Notes under the pieces: generated by a model | What the model was told of the DNA's origin: nothing | The model's database searches: none | Seen by the model: only the letters and a program-made list of their open reading frames with translations | Origin: Armatimonadota bacterium | GTDB lineage: Bacteria > Armatimonadota > UBA5829 > DTJY01 | DNA: 64,000 nucleotides | Direction of reading: 5' to 3' | NCBI GenBank assembly: GCA_017993055.1 | Contig: JAGONM010000003.1 | Location: 117,299-181,298, forward strand | Position numbers and translations under genes: made by a program | Shown here: one piece after another, positions 52,039-60,446 of the stretch | How the letters are laid out: each line of letters begins with the position of its first letter | Numbering within the stretch: the first letter of the stretch is position 1

Positions 52039-53241
52039 ATGACACCAGATAGTCTACTGGACCGCGCGGTCCGATGCGGCGAATGGATCATCCGCAACCA
52101 GATCACCGACCGGCAGGATGCAAACCGCGGTCGAGGAATCCGAAGCTACGATATGCACACCGGCGAGCGAGTGCTGACCGGTAACTGGATGTGCGGGCAC
52201 ATTGCGACGACCCTCTGCGCCCTCTGGAAACGCACGGGGAACGATGAGTACCTTCGAAGGGCTGAACTCGCCGGGCGGTACATCATGTCGCTCCAGGTGA
52301 TGGATCGTCACAATGAGTACTTCGGCGCGATCCGGGAACTCACCCCGCAGTCAATCGAGTTCGCGCCGAGGGACGCTACCTCCGCCGCTTGGGGACTTGT
52401 GTGGCTCGCAGATGCGACCGGCAACCAGCTCTACCTCGATCGAGCAAGGTTTTTCGGCGACTGGCTGGTCGGGCGTGGGATGTACAACGGCTGGCCGCTC
52501 TACGCGATCTACATGGATACGGGCCTGGACAACTTCTACAGCAGAGGCTCGTTCCAGTCGGGAGCGGGTCTGTTCCTTTACGATCTGTTCATGCTCTCTG
52601 GCGACGCGAAGTATGTCGAGAAAGGACTCCAACCGATCGCCCGAATCTACCGTGACGACTTCATCAACGACGACGGTAGTCTCAATCTCGACAGGGATCC
52701 GTTCACCAACAGGGTCACATCGCCGGAACCGGGCCAGACGACGCTTCCTCAGCATGCCTACAACGACGACTTCGGCGCGGCAATGATGATCGCGGCGAGC
52801 CGGCTCTTTGGAGATCCCTCTTATATGCAGAAGGCGTCTCTCTTCGCGCACTGGCTGGCGAAGCATCAGGACGAGGATGGCGCCTACGAGGGCGGCAAGA
52901 TTCCTTCCGCTGTTCCGGTGACGGAGATGATCTTCCGCGACTACGGTACGTTGCTGAACGACGATGGGCTGATCCGTGCCGCGGACAGGACGCTGGCGGC
53001 GCTATTGGATATGCAGTACCTGGAGACCGGCGATCCATGCATCGACGGCGGATTCCAGGGCGTCTACGAAGGCGTAGAGCGAAGGAGGTGGGGGCGTACG
53101 TGCGTGAACATGCGAGCCTCGGGATACGCCCTCATTGCGCTGCTCAAGGCCGAGAGCGATCTGGCTGATATCTGGCTCGGAATACACAACAAGCCGTTCC
53201 AGGACCACCGCTGGATCGGCGCACATGATTTGGTTTGGTAG
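52039..53241 (+). CDS. six-hairpin (alpha/alpha)6 glycosidase-like protein
   Basis: A 400-residue soluble protein with the repeated helix-hairpin pattern of the six-hairpin glycosidase fold (AELAGRYIMSLQ, LYLDRARFFGDWLVG, YVEKGLQPIARIYRDD, YMQKASLFAHWLAKHQ) and conserved-looking Trp and Asp residues between hairpins. Families such as GH88/105 (unsaturated uronyl hydrolases) and GH127 share it. An unsaturated-uronyl role would fit the heparinases of this window, but I see no decisive motif. There is no signal peptide. The ATG follows GTGAGG. Confidence 0.7.
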   Translation: MTPDSLLDRAVRCGEWIIRNQITDRQDANRGRGIRSYDMHTGERVLTGNWMCGHIATTLCALWKRTGNDEYLRRAELAGRYIMSLQVMDRHNEYFGAIRELTPQSIEFAPRDATSAAWGLVWLADATGNQLYLDRARFFGDWLVGRGMYNGWPLYAIYMDTGLDNFYSRGSFQSGAGLFLYDLFMLSGDAKYVEKGLQPIARIYRDDFINDDGSLNLDRDPFTNRVTSPEPGQTTLPQHAYNDDFGAAMMIAASRLFGDPSYMQKASLFAHWLAKHQDEDGAYEGGKIPSAVPVTEMIFRDYGTLLNDDGLIRAADRTLAALLDMQYLETGDPCIDGGFQGVYEGVERRRWGRTCVNMRASGYALIALLKAESDLADIWLGIHNKPFQDHRWIGAHDLVW

Positions 53242-53244
53242 CTG

Positions 53245-54288
53245 ATGGGGATGCGAATGGCGGCCCTGATACCTTCATACCTCAAGGGATACGATGGACT
53301 CTACGCGAAAGACCCGCTAGGCGCGGCGCTGTCATGGTTTCAGGACGCGAAGTACGGCCTCTTCATCCACTATGGCCTTTACTCGCTCGCGGAGCGCCAT
53401 GAGTGGGACCAGTATCTCCTAAAGATTCCCGTTGCGGAGTATGCGAAGCTGATGTCCGAGTTCACGGCCGATAGCTTCGACTCGGACTACATCACGGATC
53501 TCGCACTTGCCGCCGGGATGAGGTACCTCAACATCACCACTCGCCATCACGAGTCATTCTGCCTTTTTGAGACGAAGCAGACCCCCTTCAACAGCCTCAA
53601 CTCGCCCGCGAAGCGCGATCTTATCGCCGAACTGGCCGAGTCATGTCGGGAGAAGGGTCTCGGGCTGTTCTTCTACTACTCCCACGGGCGAGACTGGAAG
53701 CACCCTCACGCGCCGAACAATGACGAGTGGAAAGGCGCGCCTCGCCCGCAGTATGATCCGCCTGAACCGTCATATGCGTACGGAAATGACCACGACCTGG
53801 GGAAGTACGTGGACTTCGTGAAGGCTCAGATCGCAGAACTCCTTACGCAGTACGGGCCCGTCGCGGGGATATGGTTCGATGGTCGAGGGGTGCCTGTGTC
53901 GGGCGATTCCTCGAAGTTCAGACTGGAGGAACTTTACGCGATTGTCCGTGAACTCCAGCCGCAGTGTCTGATCTCCTACAAGGAGGGCGTCACAGGCACG
54001 GAGGATTTCCGCGCCCCGGAATACAAGGCCGTGGAGCAGTCGGACAAGCCGATCGAGATCTGCGCGACTCTTTTCCCGGACAAGGTCTGGGGCTACTCGG
54101 CAGAGCAGGTCCAGCAGAGCAAGACAGCGGAACAGGTGTGGCAGATCATCCGAAATGCCCGCGAGCGCAGAGCGAACCTGCTGCTGAACACCGGCCCTCG
54201 GGCCGACGGGAGCATTCATCCGCTCCACGACGAGCTTCTCCGGGATATCGGGAGACGCCTTCGCAACGAGGGGTTCCCTGGGGAGTAG
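53245..54288 (+). CDS. alpha-L-fucosidase-like GH29 enzyme
   Basis: A 347-residue GH29-type TIM barrel. FIHYGLYS (His42), TTRHHESFCLF (His101/His102), and the nucleophile Asp212 in GIWFDG are in place, followed by NLLLNTGPRADGSI near the end. It lacks the C-terminal beta-sandwich of longer fucosidases and has no signal peptide, so it is a compact intracellular form. ATG 53245 lies three bases after the upstream stop; ATG 53257, with GGGG before it, may be the real start. Its place between a uronyl-hydrolase-like gene and a sulfatase suggests fucosylated, sulfated glycans. Confidence 0.88.
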   Translation: MGMRMAALIPSYLKGYDGLYAKDPLGAALSWFQDAKYGLFIHYGLYSLAERHEWDQYLLKIPVAEYAKLMSEFTADSFDSDYITDLALAAGMRYLNITTRHHESFCLFETKQTPFNSLNSPAKRDLIAELAESCREKGLGLFFYYSHGRDWKHPHAPNNDEWKGAPRPQYDPPEPSYAYGNDHDLGKYVDFVKAQIAELLTQYGPVAGIWFDGRGVPVSGDSSKFRLEELYAIVRELQPQCLISYKEGVTGTEDFRAPEYKAVEQSDKPIEICATLFPDKVWGYSAEQVQQSKTAEQVWQIIRNARERRANLLLNTGPRADGSIHPLHDELLRDIGRRLRNEGFPGE

Positions 54289-54300
54289 GCGCATTGAGCG

Positions 54301-55794
54301 TTGAGATGTGCAGTGGGCGAGTTGGCGAAGAGACCTAACGTACTCTTTCTCATGTCAGATCAACATAACCGACGGATCGCCGGTTTCGCCGGCGATTCGG
54401 CTGCCATCACGCCAAATCTGGATCGCCTTGCCGCGGAATCCATCGTGTTCGACAATGCCTACTGTCAGTTTCCACTGTGCACGCCCTCACGCATTGGCAT
54501 GTGGACCGGCCGGCTGCCGCACGATGTCGGCGGTACTTTCAACTATGCCCCGATCCCGAACGATTGCCTGACGATGCCGGGGCACTTTGAAAGGCATGGT
54601 TACACCACCTGCGGAGTAGGGAAGATGCACGTCGGTGGCGATCATCCCATGAACGGCTTCATGCACCGTCCATACGGCGATCTCGTCCCGAACTGCTTCT
54701 GCGGCCATCAGCCCGATCCGGTAGCCTCGGCCGGAGACCAGGCGTGGACGCGCCACGACATAGGGCACTTTCCGTTCGCCGGCGTTTCGGAGCTACCCGA
54801 AGAGATCATGCAGGAGTCGGTCGTCACCCGCGAAGCGCTCTCCTTCATCCGAGCCCACGGCGAAGCTCGCTCCGACCAACCCTGGTTCGTGTGCGCCTCG
54901 TACGCGCGGCCCCACCATCCGGTCACCGCGCCGTCGCGTCACTTCGAACGGTTCTGGCCTCGTGGGCCGGAACTACCGCCGTTGCCTTCAGGATTCCCTG
55001 ACTCCGTCCATCCACACGACCGCTTCATCATAGAGGACTACCGTCTGACGCAGTTCAGTGCTGATGAGCGCAGGAAGTGCCTCGCCGCCTACTATGCCTC
55101 ACTCAGCTTTCTCGACGAGTGTATCGGCGATCTGCTCGAGGGCCTCCGCCGCGACGGATTGCTTGACAACACCATCATCGTATACACATCCGACCATGGC
55201 GACATGATGGGTGAGCACGGCCTCTGGTGGAAGCGCTCTTACTACGATGGATCGGCGGCTGTTCCACTCCTGATACGCACAGGGGCGCCGATGGCGGTAC
55301 GGGAATCTGTGTCGGACATCGTGGAACTGCTTGACCTGTTCCCAACGCTCTGCGACCTCGCAGGCCTCCCTCATCCTTATGGACTGGACGGGGAGAGCCT
55401 CGTTCGAGAGCGTCGAAAAGAGTTCGCAAGGTGCGAACATATCGCGCGCTCGGAGATGACGTTTCGTATGATCCGTACCATGAGGTGGAAGTACGTCGAG
55501 TTCCCCGAGTACCGGCCGGTGCTCTTCGACATGCTGAACGATCCGGGCGAGTCCGAGAATCTTGCGGGCAGTTCCGAAGGGGTACCCGTCGCATGGGAAC
55601 TGCACCGGAGACTGTGGGACGATGGGCAAACCTTCGAGCAGTTGATGTCTGAACGCCTGCATCGCCGCGAGCGCGCGATGAAGGAGTCCCCGGTAAGCTG
55701 CGATCGTTCGCCCAACCAGTATGCGCTGTCGGGTGGCGAGACAACGGACGCGGAACGTGCCATCTATGAGCCCTACCTGTTACAGGCGAATTGA
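54301..55794 (+). CDS. sulfatase (formylglycine type I)
   Basis: A 497-residue arylsulfatase-family enzyme. The modified Cys60 is in the perfect CTPSR motif, the metal Asp/Gln are in LMSDQH, with GVGKMHVGGDH, and the C-terminal DHGDMMGEHG. The sulfatase S1 family removes sulfate from aryl groups or sugars. It has no signal peptide, which implies cytoplasmic action, and it needs a formylglycine-generating enzyme, not found in the window. The start is uncertain: TTG at 54301, or GTG at 54313, neither with a strong ribosome site. Confidence 0.9.
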   Translation: MRCAVGELAKRPNVLFLMSDQHNRRIAGFAGDSAAITPNLDRLAAESIVFDNAYCQFPLCTPSRIGMWTGRLPHDVGGTFNYAPIPNDCLTMPGHFERHGYTTCGVGKMHVGGDHPMNGFMHRPYGDLVPNCFCGHQPDPVASAGDQAWTRHDIGHFPFAGVSELPEEIMQESVVTREALSFIRAHGEARSDQPWFVCASYARPHHPVTAPSRHFERFWPRGPELPPLPSGFPDSVHPHDRFIIEDYRLTQFSADERRKCLAAYYASLSFLDECIGDLLEGLRRDGLLDNTIIVYTSDHGDMMGEHGLWWKRSYYDGSAAVPLLIRTGAPMAVRESVSDIVELLDLFPTLCDLAGLPHPYGLDGESLVRERRKEFARCEHIARSEMTFRMIRTMRWKYVEFPEYRPVLFDMLNDPGESENLAGSSEGVPVAWELHRRLWDDGQTFEQLMSERLHRRERAMKESPVSCDRSPNQYALSGGETTDAERAIYEPYLLQAN

Positions 55795-56003
55795 GTCGTC
55801 AGGTGTATGCATTCCGCCCGTGAGCGATGAGTGACGCAGTGCGGTGACTGATTCTGTCAGAGTCAGCCTGCGAGCTGCGCGAGTCTGATGCAATACGATG
55901 CTGAGCGCATTCTCTTCCTTACAGATCGTAAACATTTCCTGCTCGGGCGATATCTAACTGATGAGTGGCTCAGGGATTGCGATCCGGGCCAAGTGGGTTA
56001 GCG

Positions 56004-56039
56004 TCCGATTGGTCTGATCTGTCCGACTCGTCCGACGAA
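56004..56039 (+). repeat. 9-bp tandem array upstream of the SDR gene, four units
   Basis: Units TCCGATTGG, TCTGATCTG, TCCGACTCG and TCCGACGAA run into the SDR gene's ribosome site. The same 9-base period occurs at 19332 and 56878 with a TCCCA core. The rest of the 256-base gap (55795-56003) shows no gene, terminator or clear promoter. Confidence 0.75.
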
Positions 56040-56050
56040 TGGAGAACAAC

Positions 56051-56863
56051 ATGGGCTTCCCCACAATCCAGCAGCTTTTCGACCTCACCGGCAGGGTGGG
56101 GTTCATAACCGGCGGCGCGCGCAACCTCGGCTTCGACATGGCGCTCGCGCTCGCGGAGGCGGGCGCGGATGTCTGCATCACATCGCGCAAGATCGAGGAC
56201 GCCTTGGAGTCGGCAGAGAGAATCGGCCGGGCGACCGAACGTCGGGTGCTCCCGGTGCAACTCGACGTGAAGTCGGAACCGGAGATCGAGGCTGCGGTCG
56301 CTGCCTGCCTCGCCGAGTTCGGGCGTATTGACGTTCTGATCAATAACGCGGGGAACGTCATCAGCACCCCCGAGAACGCCCCTCTAGAGAAGCGTTCCCG
56401 CGAGAACTGGCAGCACACTATCGACGTCAATCTGACCGGCGTGTTTCTCTGCACGAAGCACGTTGTCGGCAAGTATATGATGGAGGCGCGGACTGGCTCG
56501 ATCATCAACATCGGCTCGATCGCCGGGATGATCGGTAAGGACCGCCGCGTCTACGATGGGACGCCGATGGGCGGCGTCACCATGGACTACTCGGCGGCCA
56601 AGGGCGGAGTGATCAATCTCACGCGCGACATGGCGTGCTACCTTGCGCCGTACAACATCCGCGTGAACTGCATCAGTCCCGGCGGCTTCTGGCGCAACCA
56701 GCCGGAGGCCTTCGTGAAGGCGTTCAGCGAGACGATCCCGATGCGGCGGATGGGAGAGGACGGCAAAGAGCTGAAGGGAGCGGCCGTCTTCTTCGCCTCG
56801 GATGCGTCGAGCTACTGCACTGGCCAGAATCTTGCGATAGACGGCGGGTTGACCGCCTGGTAA
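56051..56863 (+). CDS. short-chain dehydrogenase/reductase
   Basis: A 270-residue NAD(P)-dependent classical SDR. It has the glycine motif TGGARNLG, the NNAGN strand, the catalytic Ser-x-Tyr-x-x-x-Lys in GSIAG ... YSAAKGG, and the ISPGGF loop. It resembles gluconate-5-dehydrogenase or KduD-type sugar-acid enzymes, which fits the uronate-based degradation in this region, but that is inference. ATG at 56051 has GGAG at six bases; the ATG at 56039 has none. Confidence 0.88.
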   Translation: MGFPTIQQLFDLTGRVGFITGGARNLGFDMALALAEAGADVCITSRKIEDALESAERIGRATERRVLPVQLDVKSEPEIEAAVAACLAEFGRIDVLINNAGNVISTPENAPLEKRSRENWQHTIDVNLTGVFLCTKHVVGKYMMEARTGSIINIGSIAGMIGKDRRVYDGTPMGGVTMDYSAAKGGVINLTRDMACYLAPYNIRVNCISPGGFWRNQPEAFVKAFSETIPMRRMGEDGKELKGAAVFFASDASSYCTGQNLAIDGGLTAW

Positions 56864-56877
56864 GACGATCGCATATA

Positions 56878-56904
56878 TCCCATCGGTCCCATGTGTCCCA
56901 CCGG
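56878..56904 (+). repeat. 9-bp tandem array, three units
   Basis: Units TCCCATCGG, TCCCATGTG and TCCCACCGG, 15 bases after the SDR stop and 29 bases before the DUF362 gene. Closely related to the array at 19332-19367. Confidence 0.85.
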
Positions 56905-56933
56905 ACCTGGGGAGTGTAAGGAGAAACACACGA

Positions 56934-57899
56934 ATGACGAAGACAACGCGCAGAGAGTTCCTGAAGCAGGCCGCGATCGGCGGCACGCTCATCGCCGGCT
57001 TGCCGGGCTTGGCCGAAGCCGCGGAGAGCATTGCGACGCCCAGGACCAGAGTGGTCATCGCGAAGAGCACTGCGATGCTAGATGGTGACGCCGTCAACCA
57101 GAAGGAGATCGAGCGGGTGCTCGCTCAGGCGATGGCCAAACTGACCTCGAAGAGCGCCACCGCCGCCTGGAAGTCACTCTTCAAGCCCGACGACGTCGTC
57201 GGAATCAAGATCAACGGACTCTTCGGCCCCTCCGTATCGACGAGGCCTGAGTTCGTCAATGCCGTCATCGCGGGGCTTGGATCGGCGGGTGTCAAGCCGG
57301 ACAACATCATCGTCTGGGACCGCGCTACCCGGGATTTGGAGAAGTGCGGGTTCAAGCCCAACAAGACCGGTCCGGGGGTCATCTACTTCTCGGACGACGG
57401 TGACTGGGGCAAAGACGTGCAGAACGGGTCCTTCCACGGCCAGGTTTCCAAGGTGTTTGACCGGATCACCGCCCTCATCAACATGCCGCTGGCCAAGCAT
57501 CACGGTGGCCCCGGGCTCTCTTGCGCCCTGAAGAACCATTACGGTTCGTTCCACAACCCGGGCCAGCACCACGGCAACGGCTGCGACCCATACCTCGCGG
57601 ATCTCAATGCTATCCCGCAGATCAAGGACAAGACGCGGCTCATCGTCGCCGATCTGCTGAGACCGCAGGCTGACGGAGGTCCGCAGAGGCGTCCCGAGGC
57701 GCAGTGGGACTATCACTCGCTCATGGTGGGCACCGACCCCGTGGCCGCCGACCTGCAGGCGTACCAGATCATCGAGGCGCGTCGCAAGGAAGTCGGAATG
57801 CAATCCGTCGCGCAGAAGGTCGAGAAGACGCTCGCTTCCGCTGCGGCACGGGGCGTCGGTACGAACGATCCGTCGAAGATTGAGGTCATACGGATATAG
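56934..57899 (+). CDS. Tat-exported DUF362 protein
   Basis: A 321-residue protein with a twin-arginine signal (TTRREFLKQAAIGGTLIAGLPGLAEA) and the DUF362 domain: FKPDDVVGIKINGLFGP, MPLAKHHGGPGLSCALKNHYGSF and a terminal TDPVAADLQAYQII. DUF362 proteins often bind an Fe-S cluster, but this one lacks the CxxCxxC cluster of larger members. It is probably a periplasmic redox-linked protein of unknown substrate. It shares its Tat export and its flanking array with the aldo-keto reductase at 19386. Confidence 0.85.
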   Translation: MTKTTRREFLKQAAIGGTLIAGLPGLAEAAESIATPRTRVVIAKSTAMLDGDAVNQKEIERVLAQAMAKLTSKSATAAWKSLFKPDDVVGIKINGLFGPSVSTRPEFVNAVIAGLGSAGVKPDNIIVWDRATRDLEKCGFKPNKTGPGVIYFSDDGDWGKDVQNGSFHGQVSKVFDRITALINMPLAKHHGGPGLSCALKNHYGSFHNPGQHHGNGCDPYLADLNAIPQIKDKTRLIVADLLRPQADGGPQRRPEAQWDYHSLMVGTDPVAADLQAYQIIEARRKEVGMQSVAQKVEKTLASAAARGVGTNDPSKIEVIRI

Positions 57900-58005
57900 C
57901 ATCCGAACGCAGAACGCCATAGCCTAGCCCCTCGTGGGCGTCGAGTTCTTGCATGTGCGAGGCGGACGAGTCCCCAGGCTGCGGGTGCGATTCGAGATAC
58001 GGAAC

Positions 58006-59028
58006 ATGAGCAAGTCGAACTGGCAGAACCTGAGCGCGCTGGTGATCGGCTTCGGATCGATCGGGCGGCGGCACGCGCGGATACTCGGCGAGATCGGGCT
58101 CAGTGACATCCGTGTGTGCGATCTCTCGCCCGAACTGCTTGCGCAGGCACGGGACGAGTTCGGCGTCCGGCGGACGTTCACGTCGCTGGAAGTTGGACTC
58201 GCCTCGAGGCCGGACACGGTGTTCATCTGCTCGCCGACCGCCCTCCATGTCGAGCAGGCAGTCCAATCCATGCGGGCCGGGGCGCACGTCTTCGCCGAGA
58301 AGCCGCTTTCGACCTCGACGGATGGGGTCGCCCAGATGGAATCCCTCGCGCGAGACCTTGGCAGGACGGTCATGGTCGGCCACTGCTTCCGATTCCACGA
58401 GGGGCTTCGCCGGGCAAAGGGGTGGCTCGATGAGGGACGCATCGGCCGGCTGATCTCGGTACGGGCCTCCGTGGGCGAGTACATCCCCGACGTGATGCCC
58501 AACTACCGCAGTATGTACATCTCCAAGTACAATGGGGCCTACGAGTTGATGCACGACATAGATCTCGCGGTCTGGTACGCCGCCCAGAGGCCGTTCGGCG
58601 TCTTCGGGATCGATGGTAGGTTCAGCGACGTCGGGATGGAGTCGCCGGACCTCGTTGAGATGCTCATCCGATTCGAGAACCGATGTGTTGCCAACGTGCA
58701 TCTCGACTTCTTCCAGCGCGTCCGGCGCCGGCAGATCGAGCTGCTGGGCGCGGAGGGAACGATCATCGTCGAGTTCGCCAGTTGGGACCGATGCCGGCTA
58801 TCGGTCTATGAGTCGCGCACCGGTGAGTGGCGTCACGAGGAGATGCCGACGGACCGCGACGATATGTTCCGCGCCGAGGACCTGGCGTTCCTCGAGTCTG
58901 TCGCCGATGGTTTGCCGGTCCCCGTCACGATCGCGGATGGTCTCCTGGCGGTTCAGGTCATGAATGCCGCGCAGGAGTCGGCGAGGACCGGCATGGCGGT
59001 CGGGCTTGATTCCGTCCCGGACGGCTGA
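58006..59028 (+). CDS. Gfo/Idh/MocA-family sugar oxidoreductase
   Basis: A 340-residue cytoplasmic oxidoreductase. Rossmann motif VIGFGSIGRRHARIL, the FAEKPLST (EKP) catalytic Lys, and YNGAYELMHDIDLAVWYA in the substrate domain are typical. Such enzymes oxidise inositol, glucose, N-acetyl-sugars or uronates, or act in UDP-sugar pathways. The ATG at 58006 gives the family start; the open frame upstream, from 57934, has no support. It lies between the DUF362 and LarA-like genes and probably acts on the same sugar acids (inference). Confidence 0.9.
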   Translation: MSKSNWQNLSALVIGFGSIGRRHARILGEIGLSDIRVCDLSPELLAQARDEFGVRRTFTSLEVGLASRPDTVFICSPTALHVEQAVQSMRAGAHVFAEKPLSTSTDGVAQMESLARDLGRTVMVGHCFRFHEGLRRAKGWLDEGRIGRLISVRASVGEYIPDVMPNYRSMYISKYNGAYELMHDIDLAVWYAAQRPFGVFGIDGRFSDVGMESPDLVEMLIRFENRCVANVHLDFFQRVRRRQIELLGAEGTIIVEFASWDRCRLSVYESRTGEWRHEEMPTDRDDMFRAEDLAFLESVADGLPVPVTIADGLLAVQVMNAAQESARTGMAVGLDSVPDG

Positions 59029-59031
59029 AAC

Positions 59032-59114
59032 CACGGCAACAAGTGCACAAAGTCCACCTCCGTGGACTCGAGCCCCTAGTGTCCGCAGGGACACTTCGTG
59101 CCTTTGTTGCCGTG
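59032..59114. repeat. imperfect palindromic element between Gfo/Idh and LarA-like genes
   Basis: 22-base arms (59032-59053 and 59093-59114) pair at 19 of 22 positions. Within lie two perfect small hairpins, GTCCACCTCCGTGGAC and AGTGTCCGCAGGGACACT, the latter overlapping the right arm. There is no T run. It occupies most of the gap between the two genes. Confidence 0.8.
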
Positions 59115-59149
59115 ACTTCAGTCGCTTGGAAGACTGGCCGAAGTGAACA

Positions 59150-60430
59150 ATGCGGATAGACTTCCCATACTACCAGGGTATCCCGCCGCTCGAGGTGCCG
59201 TACAGGAATCTGATCGGCATCTACGAGCCTCCATGCGTCGAAGCGACCGCACCGGAGACGGCGCTGATTCACCGCGCATTCGACAATCCGATCGGTCGTC
59301 CGCCGATTCGTCGCGCAGCCTCGGATGCCCGCAATGCGCTCGTCATCACCGACGACTACACGCGCAACACGCCTGTCCGGCCCATCCTGGATCGTCTCAT
59401 GGCCGAACTGGAGGCCGCCGGAGTGCCCGCTGACAGGACGACTATCCTGGTGGCTCTCGGCACTCACCGCACGATGACCGACTCAGAGATGGAGACCAGG
59501 TTCGGCGAGGAGATCGTTCGGCGGTACCGGATCGTGAATCACGAGTGGCGGAACGAAGATCAACTCGTCGCTCTCGGCGCCACGGAGACCGGCATCCCGA
59601 TCAGGGTGAACCGCCTGGTCGAGGACGTCGACTTCATCTTCGGGATCGGGCAGATCGTGCCGCATCGGGTCGCGGGGTTCAGCGGCGGCGGGAAAATCAT
59701 CCAGCCGGGGATATGCGGTGCGGAGACGACGGCCGAGACCCACTGGCGGAGCGCGCTCTATCCCGGTGGTGAAATCCTCGGGGTCGCGGACAATCCCATC
59801 CGACAGGGTATTGAACAGGTGGCCGCTCACGTGGGCCTCTCTGCGATTGCCAACGCGGTCTGTGACGCCGACGGGCGGCTCATAGACCTCTTCGTCGGCG
59901 ATCCCGTGGCGGCTCACCGAGCGGGGGCGCGCCTGTCGAGCCGGATCTACGGCTTCGAGCTCCCCGAGCCGGCCGATGTCCTGCTGATAGACTCGTATCC
60001 GATGGATATCGAGCTTTGGCAGGCGGCGAAGGCCCTATACGCGGGTGAGCTGGCGTTGAAGAAGGACGGTGTCGCGATCCTCGTCAGCCCGTGCCCCGAG
60101 GGAGTCTCCCGGACCCACGGCCTGATATTGAGCGAGGGATACCGTCCGTCTCAGGAGACGATCTCGCTCGTCGAGAGTGGCCGAATCCCGGACAAGATCG
60201 TGGCGTCGCACCTCGTTAGGGTGGGGCGCGTGATCCGAGATAACGGAAGCGCCGGCATCCTCGTCTCGCCGGGGATTTCCGCAGAGCACAAGGAGCGCCT
60301 CGGATTCCTTCACGCCTCTACGCCCCACGAGGCCCTTGGCCTCGCTCTCGACATCAAGGGGCGCGATGCGTCGGTGATGGTGATCCGCCGCGGTGGAACG
60401 TCACTCCCTCTTTTGCCGGATAAGCCGTAG
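59150..60430 (+). CDS. LarA-like nickel-pincer racemase/epimerase
   Basis: A 426-residue protein of the LarA (DUF2088) family. The residues that hold the nickel-pincer nucleotide in Lactiplantibacillus LarA (His108, His174, Lys184, His200) match His106, His172, Lys182 and His198 here, in ALGTHR, VPHRVAGFSGGGK and AETHW. LarA interconverts D- and L-lactate; other family members racemise or epimerise other 2-hydroxy acids and sugar acids. Sitting after sugar oxidoreductases, a hydroxy-acid or sugar-acid epimerase role is more likely than lactate racemase. Its cofactor needs LarB, LarC and LarE, which are not in the window. ATG with a weak ribosome site. Confidence 0.88.
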   Translation: MRIDFPYYQGIPPLEVPYRNLIGIYEPPCVEATAPETALIHRAFDNPIGRPPIRRAASDARNALVITDDYTRNTPVRPILDRLMAELEAAGVPADRTTILVALGTHRTMTDSEMETRFGEEIVRRYRIVNHEWRNEDQLVALGATETGIPIRVNRLVEDVDFIFGIGQIVPHRVAGFSGGGKIIQPGICGAETTAETHWRSALYPGGEILGVADNPIRQGIEQVAAHVGLSAIANAVCDADGRLIDLFVGDPVAAHRAGARLSSRIYGFELPEPADVLLIDSYPMDIELWQAAKALYAGELALKKDGVAILVSPCPEGVSRTHGLILSEGYRPSQETISLVESGRIPDKIVASHLVRVGRVIRDNGSAGILVSPGISAEHKERLGFLHASTPHEALGLALDIKGRDASVMVIRRGGTSLPLLPDKP

Positions 60431-60446
60431 TCATAATCCGAGCCTA

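Noticed and set aside
59150..60430. Lactate racemase by name
   Set aside because: Cofactor residues match, but there are no lactate genes nearby and the family acts on several hydroxy acids, so only the family is claimed.
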